Shown here piece after piece: positions 7,294 to 17,771 of a stretch of DNA of 64,000 bases. Below the pieces are notes generated by a model. It did no database searches, was not told where the DNA came from, and saw nothing but the letters and a program-made list of their open reading frames with translations. This DNA comes from Flaviramulus multivorans (lineage in GTDB: Bacteria > Bacteroidota > Bacteroidia > Flavobacteriales > Flavobacteriaceae). Location: positions 248,001 through 312,000 of the forward strand of contig NZ_JAKKDV010000002.1 in NCBI RefSeq assembly GCF_021728415.1, given 5' to 3'. A program made the position numbers and the translations under genes. Positions within the stretch are counted from its first letter, which is position 1. Each line of letters starts with the position of its first letter.

Positions 7294-9591
7294 TTATTTT
7301 ACCGATTCCACCGTTATAATAACACTTTTAGATGCAGGCGTTTTAGCTGTATGAGCAAAACTATCTAAAGGCACAAGCACATTGGTTTCAGGAAAATACG
7401 TAGCACAACAATTTTTGGGAATATCATAACCAACTACTTTAAAATTTTTAGCTTCTCTCACCACACCGTTATATTCAGATTTTAAGTTAACTACTTGATG
7501 CTCTGATAAATGCTGAAGATTCATGTCCTCCTTATTCATAAAAATAACACGTCTTTCGTTAAAAACGCCTCGATATCTATCGTCTAATCCGTAAATAGTC
7601 GTATTAAACTGATCATGGCTACGAATCGTCATCATTATCAATTCATCTTTCTTAAGTTTCCAAGCAGGTAATTTATTTATTGAAAAATTAGCCTTTCCTG
7701 TTTTAGTTTTAAATTGTCTAATCCGTGCACCATTTGGTAAATAAAAACCTGATGGTTGTTTTAATCGGTTGTTATAATCTTGAAAACCATCAACTACTTC
7801 TTGAATATCGTCTCTAACCAAATTATAATCATCTTTATATTGCAACCAATTAATCTTTGAACGCTCCTTTAAAGTGGCATTTGCTATACCACAGACTACC
7901 GCAACTTCACTCAATAAATTGTCGGAGCAAGGCTCTAAAATTCCTTTGGTTGATGATACTATTCCCATAGAATTTTCAACACTTTGCACTTGAACACCTG
8001 TTTTTTGATAATCTTTTTCGGTTCGACCCAAGCATGGTAAAATCAAGGCTTCTCTGCCTGTTACTAAATGTGAACGGTTAAGTTTGGTACTTACATGCAC
8101 CGTTAAATTACAATTTGCCAATGCTTGTGCAGAATACTTGGTATCTGGAACCGCTGAAATAAAATTCCCTCCAAGACCAAAAAACACTTTTGCCTTCTTT
8201 TCATACATAGCCTTGATAGCATCAATTACCGAATAACCATGCTTTGTTGAAGGCTTAAAGCCATATTTAGCTTCTATTTTATCTAAAAATGCCTGTGGTG
8301 CTGATTCCCAAATACCGACTGTTCTGTCCCCTTGAACATTAGAATGACCTCGCACAGGACAAGTTCCAGCACCCTCTTTACCTATACTCCCTTTCAATAA
8401 CAGAAGATTGACTATTTCTCTAATATTATCAACTGCATTTTGGTGCTGCGTTAAGCCCATAGCCCAACAAATAATGAGCTTTTCATTGTTTAAAATCAAT
8501 TTGAAAACTTCATTAAAAATTTCAATTGAAACTCCTGATGCTTCCAAACAAGCTTCAAAGCTATAGGTTTTCAAATTCGTTGTAAACTCTTGATAACCAT
8601 GTGTAAATTCCTCAATAAAAGCTTTGTCAAATACATTACCAGATTCCTCCTCTTTTTCCAACAGCTTAAGTAGAAGTGCTTTAAAAAAAGCTACGTCTCC
8701 ATTTATGGTTATTGGCACAAATACATCGGCTATTTGAGTACCACCAGAAAGTAGTTTAAAAGGATTTTGGGGATTAGTAAATTTTATAAGTCCAGCTTCA
8801 GGAAGCGGGTTTATAGCAATAATTTTACCGCCATTATTTTTGCATTTTTCTAATGCCGTAAGCATTCTAGGATGATTGGTGCCTGGGTTTTGCCCAATAA
8901 CTATAACCACCTCAGCTTTGTATAAATCATCTAGCGTTACAGAGCCTTTCCCAATTCCTAAGGTTTCAGATAAGGCACTACCACTTGCTTCATGGCACAT
9001 GTTAGAACAATCTGGCAAATTGGATGTTCCAAACTCTCTTACAAAAAGTTGATAGAGAAACGCAGCTTCATTGGTAGTTCTTCCAGAAGTATAAAAAACA
9101 GCTTCATCAGGGTTATTGAGAGCATTTAAATGTTCTCCAACTTTTTCAAAAGCAGCTTCCCAAGTAATAGGTTGATAATGTGATGCTCCTTCAGCTAAAA
9201 ACATAGGTTCCGCCAATCGACCAGATTTACCAATTTCAAAATCAGATATCGCCGAAAGTTCATCCACCGAATGTTTTTCAAAAAAATCTCTGTTGATTGT
9301 TTTGTTTTGAGCTTCTTCTGCAATAGCTTTTACACCATTCTCACAGTATTCACCCAAAGAAGAGCGCTCATCATCTGGATCTGGCCATGCACAACCTGGG
9401 CAATCAAACCCTCCTTTTTGATTTATTTTAAGAGAAAGTTTTAGCGCATCACTTATATTCATGTATTTTGAAACATGCTCAAGAGATGACTTTATAGCTC
9501 CCAAACCCACACTGTTTTTAAAAGGTGATTTTGTTTTTAAGCTTAAAAACATTTCGGGTGTTTTAGCTTTTTCGTCTGGGGATAAACTCAT
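7294..9591 (-). CDS. FdhF/YdeP-family molybdopterin oxidoreductase
   Basis: A 765-residue molybdopterin-dinucleotide oxidoreductase of the formate-dehydrogenase-like YdeP group. The N-terminal region has CPGCAWPDPDDE near residue 59, typical of YdeP rather than the CxxC-x3-C cluster of classical FdhF. The rest carries family blocks such as GQNPGTNHPRML, CPVRGHSNVQGDR and GLGGNFISAVPD. A C-terminal MopB domain starts near residue 640 (TIRSHDQFNTTIYG). No in-frame TGA is present, so it is not a selenoprotein. It is the last gene behind iorA-iorB-like genes and converges with the cofactor operon that would supply it. Its substrate is unknown; YdeP proteins are linked to acid or redox stress. Confidence 0.88.
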   Translation of the reverse strand: MSLSPDEKAKTPEMFLSLKTKSPFKNSVGLGAIKSSLEHVSKYMNISDALKLSLKINQKGGFDCPGCAWPDPDDERSSLGEYCENGVKAIAEEAQNKTINRDFFEKHSVDELSAISDFEIGKSGRLAEPMFLAEGASHYQPITWEAAFEKVGEHLNALNNPDEAVFYTSGRTTNEAAFLYQLFVREFGTSNLPDCSNMCHEASGSALSETLGIGKGSVTLDDLYKAEVVIVIGQNPGTNHPRMLTALEKCKNNGGKIIAINPLPEAGLIKFTNPQNPFKLLSGGTQIADVFVPITINGDVAFFKALLLKLLEKEEESGNVFDKAFIEEFTHGYQEFTTNLKTYSFEACLEASGVSIEIFNEVFKLILNNEKLIICWAMGLTQHQNAVDNIREIVNLLLLKGSIGKEGAGTCPVRGHSNVQGDRTVGIWESAPQAFLDKIEAKYGFKPSTKHGYSVIDAIKAMYEKKAKVFFGLGGNFISAVPDTKYSAQALANCNLTVHVSTKLNRSHLVTGREALILPCLGRTEKDYQKTGVQVQSVENSMGIVSSTKGILEPCSDNLLSEVAVVCGIANATLKERSKINWLQYKDDYNLVRDDIQEVVDGFQDYNNRLKQPSGFYLPNGARIRQFKTKTGKANFSINKLPAWKLKKDELIMMTIRSHDQFNTTIYGLDDRYRGVFNERRVIFMNKEDMNLQHLSEHQVVNLKSEYNGVVREAKNFKVVGYDIPKNCCATYFPETNVLVPLDSFAHTAKTPASKSVIITVESVK

Positions 9592-9619
9592 TAAAAATGA
9601 CTAATTATAAAATAAAATC

Positions 9620-11827
9620 CTACCCTAAAAGTTGTTTTTCCCCAACATTCATATTAAGGCTAAAAGGTTGTTCAGTGATTCGTTTTCCTGTTGCTTGGTA
9701 AAGTGCGTTGGCCAATGCTCCAACCGCAGGCGGAAGCCCTGGTTCACCCAATCCTGTAGGTGCAATTTCATTTTCAATAAAGAAAACCTCTATATTTTCA
9801 GGAGCTTGTGAATGACGAATCATTTGATATGTATCAAAATTCATTTGATTAGGTACTCCATTATCAAACGTTAATTGACTATACATGGCATGACCAATAC
9901 CATCGATAACCCCTCCTTCAATTTGATGTTTTGCTCCATCAGGGTTGACTACAATTCCGCAATCAACCGCGCACCATACATTTTTAATTTTTGGTTGTCC
10001 GTTTTCTAAAACCAAGTCAACAACTTCTGCAACATAACTAGAATGACAAAAATACGCTGCCACGCCTCGATAAACACCTGGTTTTGTTTCACCCCAATTA
10101 CATTTTTCTTTAACAAGTTTTAAAACGCCTGCATATCGTTCAGCATCATATTCATATTCATCACCAACAGGGTTACTAATAGCACGATTAAATAACTCCA
10201 AACGGAAATCTATGGGATCCTTTCCTGCTAATTCCGCAACTTCATCCAAAAATGCTTGTTCTGCTCCAGCGGTAAAATGAGAACGCGGTGCTCTCCAAGC
10301 GCCTGTAGTAATATTCGTTTCGCCTGAAATTTGTTCAGCAGCATAATTATCTACTGATCCCGCCGGAAAACGATTTGGAAATACTGGTCCTTCTGGAAGA
10401 CCAGCGCCTCTAACAGTAAAGGCGATAAGATTATTATTTTCATCTAACCCAGCCTTATAAGTTGATCTATATGCAGGGCGATAAGTTCCTTGGGTCATAT
10501 CATCCTCTCTTGAATAAATAAGTTTAACTGGAGCCCCAATTCTCTTTGAGATAGCTGCCGCTTCAACACCAAAGTGCACATACAATCTTCTTCCAAAACC
10601 TCCGCCCATACGCGTCATATTAACGGTTACATTCTCTAAATCAAGATTTAATAATTTAGAAACAGATTTTTCAAGAGCTTCAGGTGTTTGTACAGGCCCA
10701 ATGAGTTCTGCTGAGGAATCAGTAACATTAGCAAAGAAATTCATAGGTTCCATAGTATTGTGAGCCATAAAAGGAGAACTGTAAGTACGTTCAATAACTT
10801 TGGCAGCTTTTTTAAATGCCGCTTCAGGGTTACCATCTCTTCTGCTTTGGCCAACTTTCCCAGATAATAGTGCCTGTTCCAAATTCGCTAAATGAGATTC
10901 TGAACTCTCCAATGGTCTTATAGTTTCCCAATTCGCTTTAATAGCTTTTTTAGCCTTCATTAATTGCCATGTCGAATCACCAACAATAGCTATAAGCTGG
11001 AGGAAACCTTTTTCATCACACCAATCTGGTTCTTCAATTGTGGTATCAATAATAAAAGCATCATCTATTCCTGGCATAGCCTTAATTTCTGCTTCATTAA
11101 AATCTTTTATTTTCATTCCGAAAGCTGGAGGATGCTGAATCATGGCAAGTTTCATGCCTTCCCTATGAAAGTCTAAACCAAATAAAGGTTCTCCAGTGAC
11201 AATTTTTTTACCATCCACATTTTTGATACTAGTACCAATCAATTTAAAATCTGAAATTTCTTTAAGTTCAACTTCTTCAGGAATTTCTATACCAACCGCT
11301 TTTGAAGCAATTTCTCCATAAGACACTGTTCTTTCGCCATTTTTTTCTTTTATAATACCCTTTTCAACTGATAAATCTGAAACATTTAATTGCCACTCTT
11401 TTGCTGCAGCCTCTAATAACATTCTTCTGCCGGTTGCACCTGCCATTCTTAGCGCATTCCAACTTAGTTTAATAGAAAGACTTCCGCCTGCAAATTGATT
11501 TTGATAAAAGCCTGTATTTAATGGCGCTTGTTCAACAACTACATTTTCCCAGTCTACATCCAATTCATCAGCAACAATCATGGGCATGGAGGTTCTTACG
11601 TTTTGACCAATTTCAGGGTTGGGTGAATAAATCGTCACCAATCCTGTATCGCCAATTTTAATATAACCATTGATATCAAACCATTCATTAGGAACAGCAA
11701 TTTTATCCATTTTTTTATCCGAAGTACATCCCGTTAGCCAGCTAAACCCTATAAGCATACCACCACCTGCAGCAGCAGATACTTTTAAGAAAGAACGACG
11801 ATTATATTGTGTTTTTATTTTTGTCAT
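9620..11827 (-). CDS. IorB-like molybdopterin-binding subunit (xanthine dehydrogenase family), Tat substrate
   Basis: A 735-residue large subunit of an aldehyde/isoquinoline-oxidoreductase-type enzyme. I start it at the ATG at 11827, giving MTKIKTQYNRRSFLKVSAAA, a twin-arginine signal; longer frames upstream would bury it and overlap the small-subunit gene. The signal, with a Cys in WLTGC after the hydrophobic stretch, implies folded export to the cell envelope, possibly lipid-anchored. Motifs include RMGGGFGRR (cofactor-binding region), GAWRAPRSHF and GLGEPGLPPAVGALANA near the C-terminus with the catalytic Glu. It follows the 2Fe-2S subunit by ten bases. No cytochrome partner or XdhC-type maturation gene lies beside it. 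Confidence 0.9.
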   Translation of the reverse strand: MTKIKTQYNRRSFLKVSAAAGGGMLIGFSWLTGCTSDKKMDKIAVPNEWFDINGYIKIGDTGLVTIYSPNPEIGQNVRTSMPMIVADELDVDWENVVVEQAPLNTGFYQNQFAGGSLSIKLSWNALRMAGATGRRMLLEAAAKEWQLNVSDLSVEKGIIKEKNGERTVSYGEIASKAVGIEIPEEVELKEISDFKLIGTSIKNVDGKKIVTGEPLFGLDFHREGMKLAMIQHPPAFGMKIKDFNEAEIKAMPGIDDAFIIDTTIEEPDWCDEKGFLQLIAIVGDSTWQLMKAKKAIKANWETIRPLESSESHLANLEQALLSGKVGQSRRDGNPEAAFKKAAKVIERTYSSPFMAHNTMEPMNFFANVTDSSAELIGPVQTPEALEKSVSKLLNLDLENVTVNMTRMGGGFGRRLYVHFGVEAAAISKRIGAPVKLIYSREDDMTQGTYRPAYRSTYKAGLDENNNLIAFTVRGAGLPEGPVFPNRFPAGSVDNYAAEQISGETNITTGAWRAPRSHFTAGAEQAFLDEVAELAGKDPIDFRLELFNRAISNPVGDEYEYDAERYAGVLKLVKEKCNWGETKPGVYRGVAAYFCHSSYVAEVVDLVLENGQPKIKNVWCAVDCGIVVNPDGAKHQIEGGVIDGIGHAMYSQLTFDNGVPNQMNFDTYQMIRHSQAPENIEVFFIENEIAPTGLGEPGLPPAVGALANALYQATGKRITEQPFSLNMNVGEKQLLG

Positions 11828-11837
11828 GATGCCTAAT

Positions 11838-12293
11838 TTAAAGTTTGGAAGCCGTTTTAATGGCTTTTTTAATTCTTGTGTAAGTACCACATCTGCAAAT
11901 GTTTCCATCCATAGCGGTTTCAATATCCTCATCCGTTGGATTTGGATTTTCCTTTAAAAAGGCAGCAGCGTTCATAATTTGACCGCTTTGACAATACCCA
12001 CATTGTGGCACATCGTGTTCTAACCACGCCTTTTGAACTGGGTGATCACCTTCTTCAGAAAGACCTTCAATTGTTGTGATATTCTTACCCTCGGCTTGAG
12101 ACACTTGAAGTAAGCAACTACGCATAGCACTACCATCCACATGAATGGTACAAGCACCGCATTGACCAATACCACAGCCATATTTGGTGCCAACTAAATT
12201 AATTTCATCCCTTAGAACCCATAATAACGGGGTGTCTGCATCGGTATCTACCGTATGCTTTTTGTTGTTAATCTTTAAATTGAATGTTGGCAT
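11838..12293 (-). CDS. IorA-like 2Fe-2S subunit
   Basis: A 151-residue small subunit with two 2Fe-2S clusters. The plant-ferredoxin-type site is [16 protein letters not shown] with another Cys in RSCLLQV. The C-terminal helical cluster domain has [11 protein letters not shown] and [12 protein letters not shown]. It passes electrons from the molybdenum subunit encoded ten bases downstream. The first gene of the minus-strand cluster; it lacks a signal peptide, so it is presumably exported with the Tat-tagged large subunit. The 116-base region to the divergent SLC13 gene is very AT-rich and shows no clear TAnnTTTG box. Confidence 0.93.
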   Translation of the reverse strand: MPTFNLKINNKKHTVDTDADTPLLWVLRDEINLVGTKYGCGIGQCGACTIHVDGSAMRSCLLQVSQAEGKNITTIEGLSEEGDHPVQKAWLEHDVPQCGYCQSGQIMNAAAFLKENPNPTDEDIETAMDGNICRCGTYTRIKKAIKTASKL

Positions 12294-12409
12294 GGTTATA
12301 AGAATATTTTAGAATTGCTACTAAAAATACAAAAAAATAGAAGTTATTTTTAAAGATTGTTGTTATTTTAACATTAAAAAAGTATTATTTCAATTTCAAA
12401 ATTAATTAG

Positions 12410-13879
12410 ATGATAAATACGAAGCGAATTGGTTTATTTCTTGGTCCGTTATTTTATATATTAATTCGTCTTTTTTTCTCTCCCGAAGGTTTATCAGATG
12501 AAGCAAATGGTATTTTAGCTTCAACCGCTTGGATTGCCATTTGGTGGATTACCGAAGCCATCCCCATTGCTGCTACTGCTTTATTACCTATTGTATTATT
12601 TCCGCTTTCTGGTAGTTTAGATATTGCATCTACCACCGCTTCATTTGGCCATAAATATGTGTTCCTTTATTTAGGTGGTTTCATTATTGCTATTGCTATT
12701 GAAAAATGGAACTTGCACAAACGGATAGCTCTTAATATTATCAATCTTATTGGTTCAAACATTAAAAAAATCATCTTGGGTTTTATGGTGGCTACCGCAT
12801 TTTTGTCAATGTGGATATCGAATACAGCCACCTCTGTAATGATGTTACCTATAGGAATTGCCATAATCAAACAATTAAAAGATAATCCTGAAACAGAAAA
12901 AGATGAAAACCTGATTTTTGGTAAATCTTTAATGTTAGCCATTGCTTACAGCGCATCTATTGGTGGTATTGCGACTTTAATTGGAACACCACCTAACTTA
13001 GTTTTGGCAGGGGTTGTTTTAGAAACCTATGGTTACGAAATTACTTTTTTACAGTGGTTTATATTTGGATTTCCTATTTCATTAGTATTAATTTTTATCT
13101 GTTGGAAATATTTAACATCCTACGCTTTTACGTTTAAGCAATTAGAATTCCCTGGTGGGAAAGCCGAAATTAAACGATTGCTAAACTCCTTAGGAAGTAT
13201 GAGTTATGAAGAAAAAATTGTTGCTATTGTTTTTGCTACAACAGCTTTCTGTTGGATTACACGTTCCTTTTTGCTTCAAAAAATATTCCCTCAACTTGAT
13301 GATACTATTATCGCTATTTTATTTGCTGTTATTCTATTTATAATTCCTTCAAAAACAAAAAGTAAAAAATTAATAAGTTGGAAGGATACTAAAAATCTGC
13401 CTTGGGGAATTATCCTTTTATTTGGTGGTGGAATGGCACTCGCCAAAGGTTTTGAGACTAGTGGACTTGCGTTATGGATAGGAAATCAAATGACTTCCTT
13501 TGCAGGATTAAATCTCATTTTTTTAATATTACTTTTAATAGCAGCCGTAAACTTTTTAACAGAAATCACGTCAAATCTCGCTACAACCGCTATGCTATTA
13601 CCTGTGCTTGCACCTATGGCTTTAAGTATTGAAGTGCACCCTTTTATCCTGATGGTAAGCGCCACTGTAGCGGCGTCTTGTGCATTTATGCTACCTGTAG
13701 CTACACCACCGAACGCTGTGGTTTTTGGTTCGGGTTATTTAAAAATTCCAGATATGGTTCGTAAAGGTCTTTTTATGAATCTAGTTTCCATAATCATATT
13801 AACCCTTTTTGTTTACTTTCTGCTTCCAGAGTTATGGGATATTACCGTAAATAGTTTTCCTGAAGTGCTTAAGAAGTAA
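12410..13879 (+). CDS. SLC13/DASS-family sodium:anion symporter
   Basis: A 489-residue polytopic membrane protein of the divalent anion:sodium symporter family, which carries C4-dicarboxylates, citrate or sulfate. The two signature repeats are visible: WISNTATSVMMLPIG near residue 140, with the SNT motif, and EITSNLATTAMLLPV near 387. A hydrophilic stretch with LIGTPPNLVLAG lies near 194. Divergent from the IorAB genes. It could import a carboxylate or an oxyanion; the nearby molybdenum genes make sulfate or molybdate worth considering, but dicarboxylate is the default. Its last 11 bases overlap the convergent YheT hydrolase gene. Confidence 0.9.
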   Translation: MINTKRIGLFLGPLFYILIRLFFSPEGLSDEANGILASTAWIAIWWITEAIPIAATALLPIVLFPLSGSLDIASTTASFGHKYVFLYLGGFIIAIAIEKWNLHKRIALNIINLIGSNIKKIILGFMVATAFLSMWISNTATSVMMLPIGIAIIKQLKDNPETEKDENLIFGKSLMLAIAYSASIGGIATLIGTPPNLVLAGVVLETYGYEITFLQWFIFGFPISLVLIFICWKYLTSYAFTFKQLEFPGGKAEIKRLLNSLGSMSYEEKIVAIVFATTAFCWITRSFLLQKIFPQLDDTIIAILFAVILFIIPSKTKSKKLISWKDTKNLPWGIILLFGGGMALAKGFETSGLALWIGNQMTSFAGLNLIFLILLLIAAVNFLTEITSNLATTAMLLPVLAPMALSIEVHPFILMVSATVAASCAFMLPVATPPNAVVFGSGYLKIPDMVRKGLFMNLVSIIILTLFVYFLLPELWDITVNSFPEVLKK

Positions 13880-14831
13880 TTTTATTGATAAACTCTAGTG
13901 CACGTTTTTCGTTATAATAAACATTTCTCTTATCAATAAACCCTACATGTCCGCCATAATTTGGCATTTCTAAATGAAGATTTGAATTCTTTTTAGCTTC
14001 TTTTATGGGGTAACATTCGGGCGACAAAAAAGAATCATTTAGAGCATTAATAATTAAAGTTGGGACTTTAATATTTACAAGAAACTGTAATGCGCTACAT
14101 TTTTCATAATACTCCAAAGCATCTTTAAAACCATGCGCTTTTGAGGTATAAACGTTATCAAGGTCTAACAATGTTTTTATTGAATTCACATCGTCTAAAC
14201 TTATTTTATCGGAAAAAGCTTTTTGTTTCTCTTTTAGGTGAAATAACAAATCCTTTAAAAATCTATCACGGAACAATTTGTTTTTCAACTTATGCAACTC
14301 CTTGCAGGATCCATTTAAATCGCATGGAACCGAAACACCTATAGCAGCTTTAACTTGTTTAGGCACATTAGTACGCTCGCCTAAATATTTTAATATAAGA
14401 TTTCCTCCTAAACTAATACCTTTTAAATAGATTTCTTCATAGTTTTTTTCTTTAATTATATGGTCGATAATCTCTTCTAAATCATCAGTAGCACCTGAAT
14501 GGTAACTTCTGTATTTTAAATTTCTTTCACCGCTACATCCTCTAAAATTAACACAAACAGCATCGATGCTATTTTGGTTAAAAAGTTTTGCAGCTCCCGT
14601 CATATAAGGGCGTTGTGCATGACCTTCTAGTCCGTGCAACAAAATAATTACCTTATTGGTTTTCTGGTTTGAAAAACTCCAATCTAAATCTAAAAAATCA
14701 CCATCACTAAGTGTAATGCGTTCCCGTTCTTGCTTTAGTGAAATGCGTCTGATTAATCCAGAATAAACGGTTGAAACAAATCCGTTTTTAAAATAAAATG
14801 GAGGTTTATAGGTAGACTCAATTACTGGCAT
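13869..14831 (-). CDS. YheT-family alpha/beta hydrolase
   Basis: A 320-residue alpha/beta-fold hydrolase. The nucleophile elbow is GISLGGN (near residue 140), an HGLEGHAQRP oxyanion segment is near 65, and the catalytic His is in NYGGHVGF near 295. Members of the YheT/ABHD group act on esters, often lipids, in the cytosol; the true substrate is not known. It is the last gene of a tightly packed minus-strand run (pabB, lipoprotein, tilS, ade) and begins three bases after ade ends. Its 3' end overlaps the convergent transporter gene. Confidence 0.88.
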   Translation of the reverse strand: MPVIESTYKPPFYFKNGFVSTVYSGLIRRISLKQERERITLSDGDFLDLDWSFSNQKTNKVIILLHGLEGHAQRPYMTGAAKLFNQNSIDAVCVNFRGCSGERNLKYRSYHSGATDDLEEIIDHIIKEKNYEEIYLKGISLGGNLILKYLGERTNVPKQVKAAIGVSVPCDLNGSCKELHKLKNKLFRDRFLKDLLFHLKEKQKAFSDKISLDDVNSIKTLLDLDNVYTSKAHGFKDALEYYEKCSALQFLVNIKVPTLIINALNDSFLSPECYPIKEAKKNSNLHLEMPNYGGHVGFIDKRNVYYNEKRALEFINKITS

Positions 14832-14834
14832 ATT

Positions 14835-16457
14835 TTAATCGACTTCTAGAGGTGTGAATTTAAAATCAGTTCCGTTAAATAATCCTTTATCGCTCAATTT
14901 TAACGAAGGTATAACCAACAATGCCATAAAAGACAAGGTCATATAAGGTGCGTGTAATTTAGAACCTAACTGTTTTGCCATTGTATCCAATTCAGCGTAT
15001 TGTTTCCCTATGGTTACTCCATCTTTATCGCTCATAATTCCAGCAACTGGCAATGGTACAATTTTTTCTGTAGCTTCTGAGACAGCACAAATGCCTCCTT
15101 TATTTTCTATTAATAGGTTAACGGCTTTACATATGGCTTCGTCACTTACTCCAACAGCAATAATATTATGAGAATCATGACCTACAGAAGAAGCAATAGC
15201 ACCTTCTTGTAATCCAAAATTCTTTATAAATGCAATGGCAGGTTTTGCATTATTGTAACGATTAACAACTGTCATTTTTAGAATATCTGCATCCACGTTT
15301 GAAACAATATTGTTATCATTTAACAATGCATTTTCAACTAATTCGTTAGTAACTAATTGCCCTTCTAAAGCTTCAATAACACGAATTTTTTTTGTTGATG
15401 ATTCGATCCTGAAATCTGAAACTTCTTTTTTAGAACAATTAAAGTTATTTAGGTTTTTAAAAGACACCGATTCTATTAACGATTGTCCATTATCAAACAC
15501 TAAGCTCCCATCAATAAAGGTTTGAAGCGTCTTAAAGTCTTTCAAATCTTCCACAACTATAAAATCGGCACCATCACCGACTCTCAATAAACCAACGTCT
15601 AAATTGTAATGCTTTACAGGATTTATACATGCAACTTGCAACACTTTAAAAACATCGATATTTTTTGCAACAGCCCGCGCACATAATTTATTAATATGGT
15701 TGATTAATAAATCATCAGGATGCTTATCATCACTACAAAACATCATATTCTCAAAATGCTCTGGAAGTAAATCTATTAAAGCTTCAAAGTTTTTGGCGGC
15801 ACTACCTTCTCGAATTAAAATTTTCATGCCTTTTTGAAGTTTCTCTAAAGCTTCCTCATAAGTAAAACATTCATGGTCGGTTGAAATTCCAGTGTTGATG
15901 TATTTTGTAATATCGGCTCCTCTCAACCCTGGTGCATGACCATCCACAGGTTTGTTATAATGTTTTGCCCATGCGATTTTTTTTAAGACTTCTTCATCAT
16001 TAAAAATAACTCCAGGATAGTTCATCATTTCTGCTAAATACTTTATATCTGGGCTTTCAAGAAGTGATTTTATACCGTTAGAATCTATAACGGCGCCAGC
16101 CGACTCAAAATTAGTTGCTGGTACACATGAAGGCGCTCCAAAGTTGAATTTAAAAGGCACCTTCTTACCATTTTCAATCATAAAGTTTACACCCTCAACC
16201 CCTAACACATTGGCTATTTCATGTGGATCAGAAACCGTAGCCACCGTACCATGTGTAACCGCAAGTTTTGCAAATTCGCTGGGAACTAACATAGAACTTT
16301 CTATGTGAATATGGGCATCAACAAAACCAGGAAGAATGTATTGGTTTGTGTTATGTTCTTTTTCTTGAATAGAGGATATTTTACCGTTCTCAAAAGTTAC
16401 TTCACCTTTATAAATGCGTTTGTTTGGTATATCAACTATTTGTCCTTGTACAAGCAT
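14835..16457 (-). CDS. ade: Adenine deaminase
   Basis: Converts adenine to hypoxanthine plus ammonia in purine salvage. The 540-residue protein has the amidohydrolase metal motif [12 protein letters not shown] near residue 47, [11 protein letters not shown] near 76 and later His/Asp ligands in [11 protein letters not shown] and [10 protein letters not shown]. Length fits bacterial Ade (about 550-600). The ATG at 16457 directly follows the tilS stop codon (TAA-ATG), so translation is coupled. The gene's place between tilS and yheT suggests housekeeping expression. Confidence 0.94.
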   Translation of the reverse strand: MLVQGQIVDIPNKRIYKGEVTFENGKISSIQEKEHNTNQYILPGFVDAHIHIESSMLVPSEFAKLAVTHGTVATVSDPHEIANVLGVEGVNFMIENGKKVPFKFNFGAPSCVPATNFESAGAVIDSNGIKSLLESPDIKYLAEMMNYPGVIFNDEEVLKKIAWAKHYNKPVDGHAPGLRGADITKYINTGISTDHECFTYEEALEKLQKGMKILIREGSAAKNFEALIDLLPEHFENMMFCSDDKHPDDLLINHINKLCARAVAKNIDVFKVLQVACINPVKHYNLDVGLLRVGDGADFIVVEDLKDFKTLQTFIDGSLVFDNGQSLIESVSFKNLNNFNCSKKEVSDFRIESSTKKIRVIEALEGQLVTNELVENALLNDNNIVSNVDADILKMTVVNRYNNAKPAIAFIKNFGLQEGAIASSVGHDSHNIIAVGVSDEAICKAVNLLIENKGGICAVSEATEKIVPLPVAGIMSDKDGVTIGKQYAELDTMAKQLGSKLHAPYMTLSFMALLVIPSLKLSDKGLFNGTDFKFTPLEVD

Positions 16458-17771
16458 TTATTGCAATTCTATTTTTAAAATTTGTTTTGTTTTATCAGTA
16501 ACCTTAAACCTATCATCAGCACGTTTATTAATTACCCAAACAATAGTATTTTCAGAACACAACAACCACGTGTTTTCTTTATCTAGCAACGACATTTTTT
16601 CGTCTTTAAAATACTTGCTAAGTTTCTTTTTTCCAGTCATCCCCAAAGGATAAAACACATCGCCTTCTTGCCATTTACGGATTTTCAAAGGGTAATTTAA
16701 CTTGCTTTTATCTACATAAATTACATTCGTCCGTTTTCCAAAAATAGCATCAGCTTCATCAAAAAACAATGTACCTAAAGGTGTTTTAATTGCTTTATCC
16801 GTTTTGGAAACCTCATAAATGGAGTTGTCTTCTGTACTAATTCTGCTTAGTAATAAATGCTCTCTGTTTTTTATCAATCGATGCGTTTGAGAAAGTACTA
16901 ATTTACCCGTTTCAGCATCTAACAAATCGACAACATCATTCCATTCTGAAAATCCAAACTCTTTAAAAGTCTCAAATAAATAGGCTTTGGAATTACTTGT
17001 TTTTTTAAATTCTGAAATTTTAAATTTCACCTCATAATCCGATATGCTTTCGATGGTTTTATTTAAAAAATCGTCTATGGAATCTGCAACTATACTCGAA
17101 GTATCTTGTAAGTTGCTTAATGTAGATTGAAAACTTTGAAGCAAACTTGGGTTTATTTCTTTTAAAATAGGAATAACTTCATGGCGCAGTTTGTTTCGTA
17201 AATATTTAACCGATTTATTACTACTATCATCGCGCCACTTAATACGGTTTTCTTTTGCATAGGTTGCAATATTCTCACTTGAAAACGCCAAAAGAGGTCT
17301 CACAAATTTGCCTTTTATTTCCGGAATGCCCGTCAATCCATCAAGTCCCGTACCTCTTGTAAAATTGATTAAAAAGGTTTCTAAATTATCATCGGCATGA
17401 TGCGCCGTTAAAACATAATCAAACTGCAATTGTTCTGATAATTCTTCAAACCACGTATAGCGCAACTCCCTTGCCGCCATTTGAATAGACCGTTTATGGT
17501 CTTTTGCGTACGATTCGGTATCAAAATTTTCAATAAAAACTTCTAAATCTAAATCTTCAGCTAATTGTAAAACAAATTCTTCATCCGCATCACTTTCTTT
17601 ACCTCGTAAATTAAAATTACAATGCGCCAAAGCCATGTTTAATTTAAGCTTGTGACATACATGTGTTAAAACCACACTATCAATACCTCCAGAAATAGCA
17701 ATAAGAAACTTGCCTTCTTTTAAAAAAGGAAATTTTGATTCAATATGTTGTTGAAAGTTTTCGATTTTCAA
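16458..17771 (-). CDS. tilS: tRNA(Ile)-lysidine synthase TilS
   Basis: TilS adds lysine to C34 of the AUA-reading tRNA(Ile), making lysidine, an essential step in decoding. The 437-residue protein has the PP-loop ATP site ISGGIDSVVLTH at residues 24-35 and the family motif ADDNLETFLINFTRGTG near 128. The C-terminal TilS substrate-binding domain contains VDKSKLNYPLKIRKWQEGD near 355. The start is a TTG directly after the upstream lipoprotein stop (TAA-TTG); no ATG is available nearby. Confidence 0.95.
   Translation of the reverse strand: MKIENFQQHIESKFPFLKEGKFLIAISGGIDSVVLTHVCHKLKLNMALAHCNFNLRGKESDADEEFVLQLAEDLDLEVFIENFDTESYAKDHKRSIQMAARELRYTWFEELSEQLQFDYVLTAHHADDNLETFLINFTRGTGLDGLTGIPEIKGKFVRPLLAFSSENIATYAKENRIKWRDDSSNKSVKYLRNKLRHEVIPILKEINPSLLQSFQSTLSNLQDTSSIVADSIDDFLNKTIESISDYEVKFKISEFKKTSNSKAYLFETFKEFGFSEWNDVVDLLDAETGKLVLSQTHRLIKNREHLLLSRISTEDNSIYEVSKTDKAIKTPLGTLFFDEADAIFGKRTNVIYVDKSKLNYPLKIRKWQEGDVFYPLGMTGKKKLSKYFKDEKMSLLDKENTWLLCSENTIVWVINKRADDRFKVTDKTKQILKIELQ

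Noticed and set aside
7313-7323. GTTATAATAAC as a second ModE-type site
   Set aside because: It lies inside the 3' coding end of the FdhF-like gene, far from a promoter, and the half-site spacing does not match the 658-687 dyad.
7294-9591. Selenocysteine-type formate dehydrogenase
   Set aside because: No in-frame TGA exists, and the CPGCAWPD motif places the protein in the YdeP group rather than with Sec-containing FdhF.
9620-16457. Purine-degradation cluster (xanthine-dehydrogenase-like genes with adenine deaminase)
   Set aside because: The molybdenum enzyme is of the exported IorAB type and is separated from ade by a divergent transporter and a convergent hydrolase; ade is packed with tilS and pabB instead.
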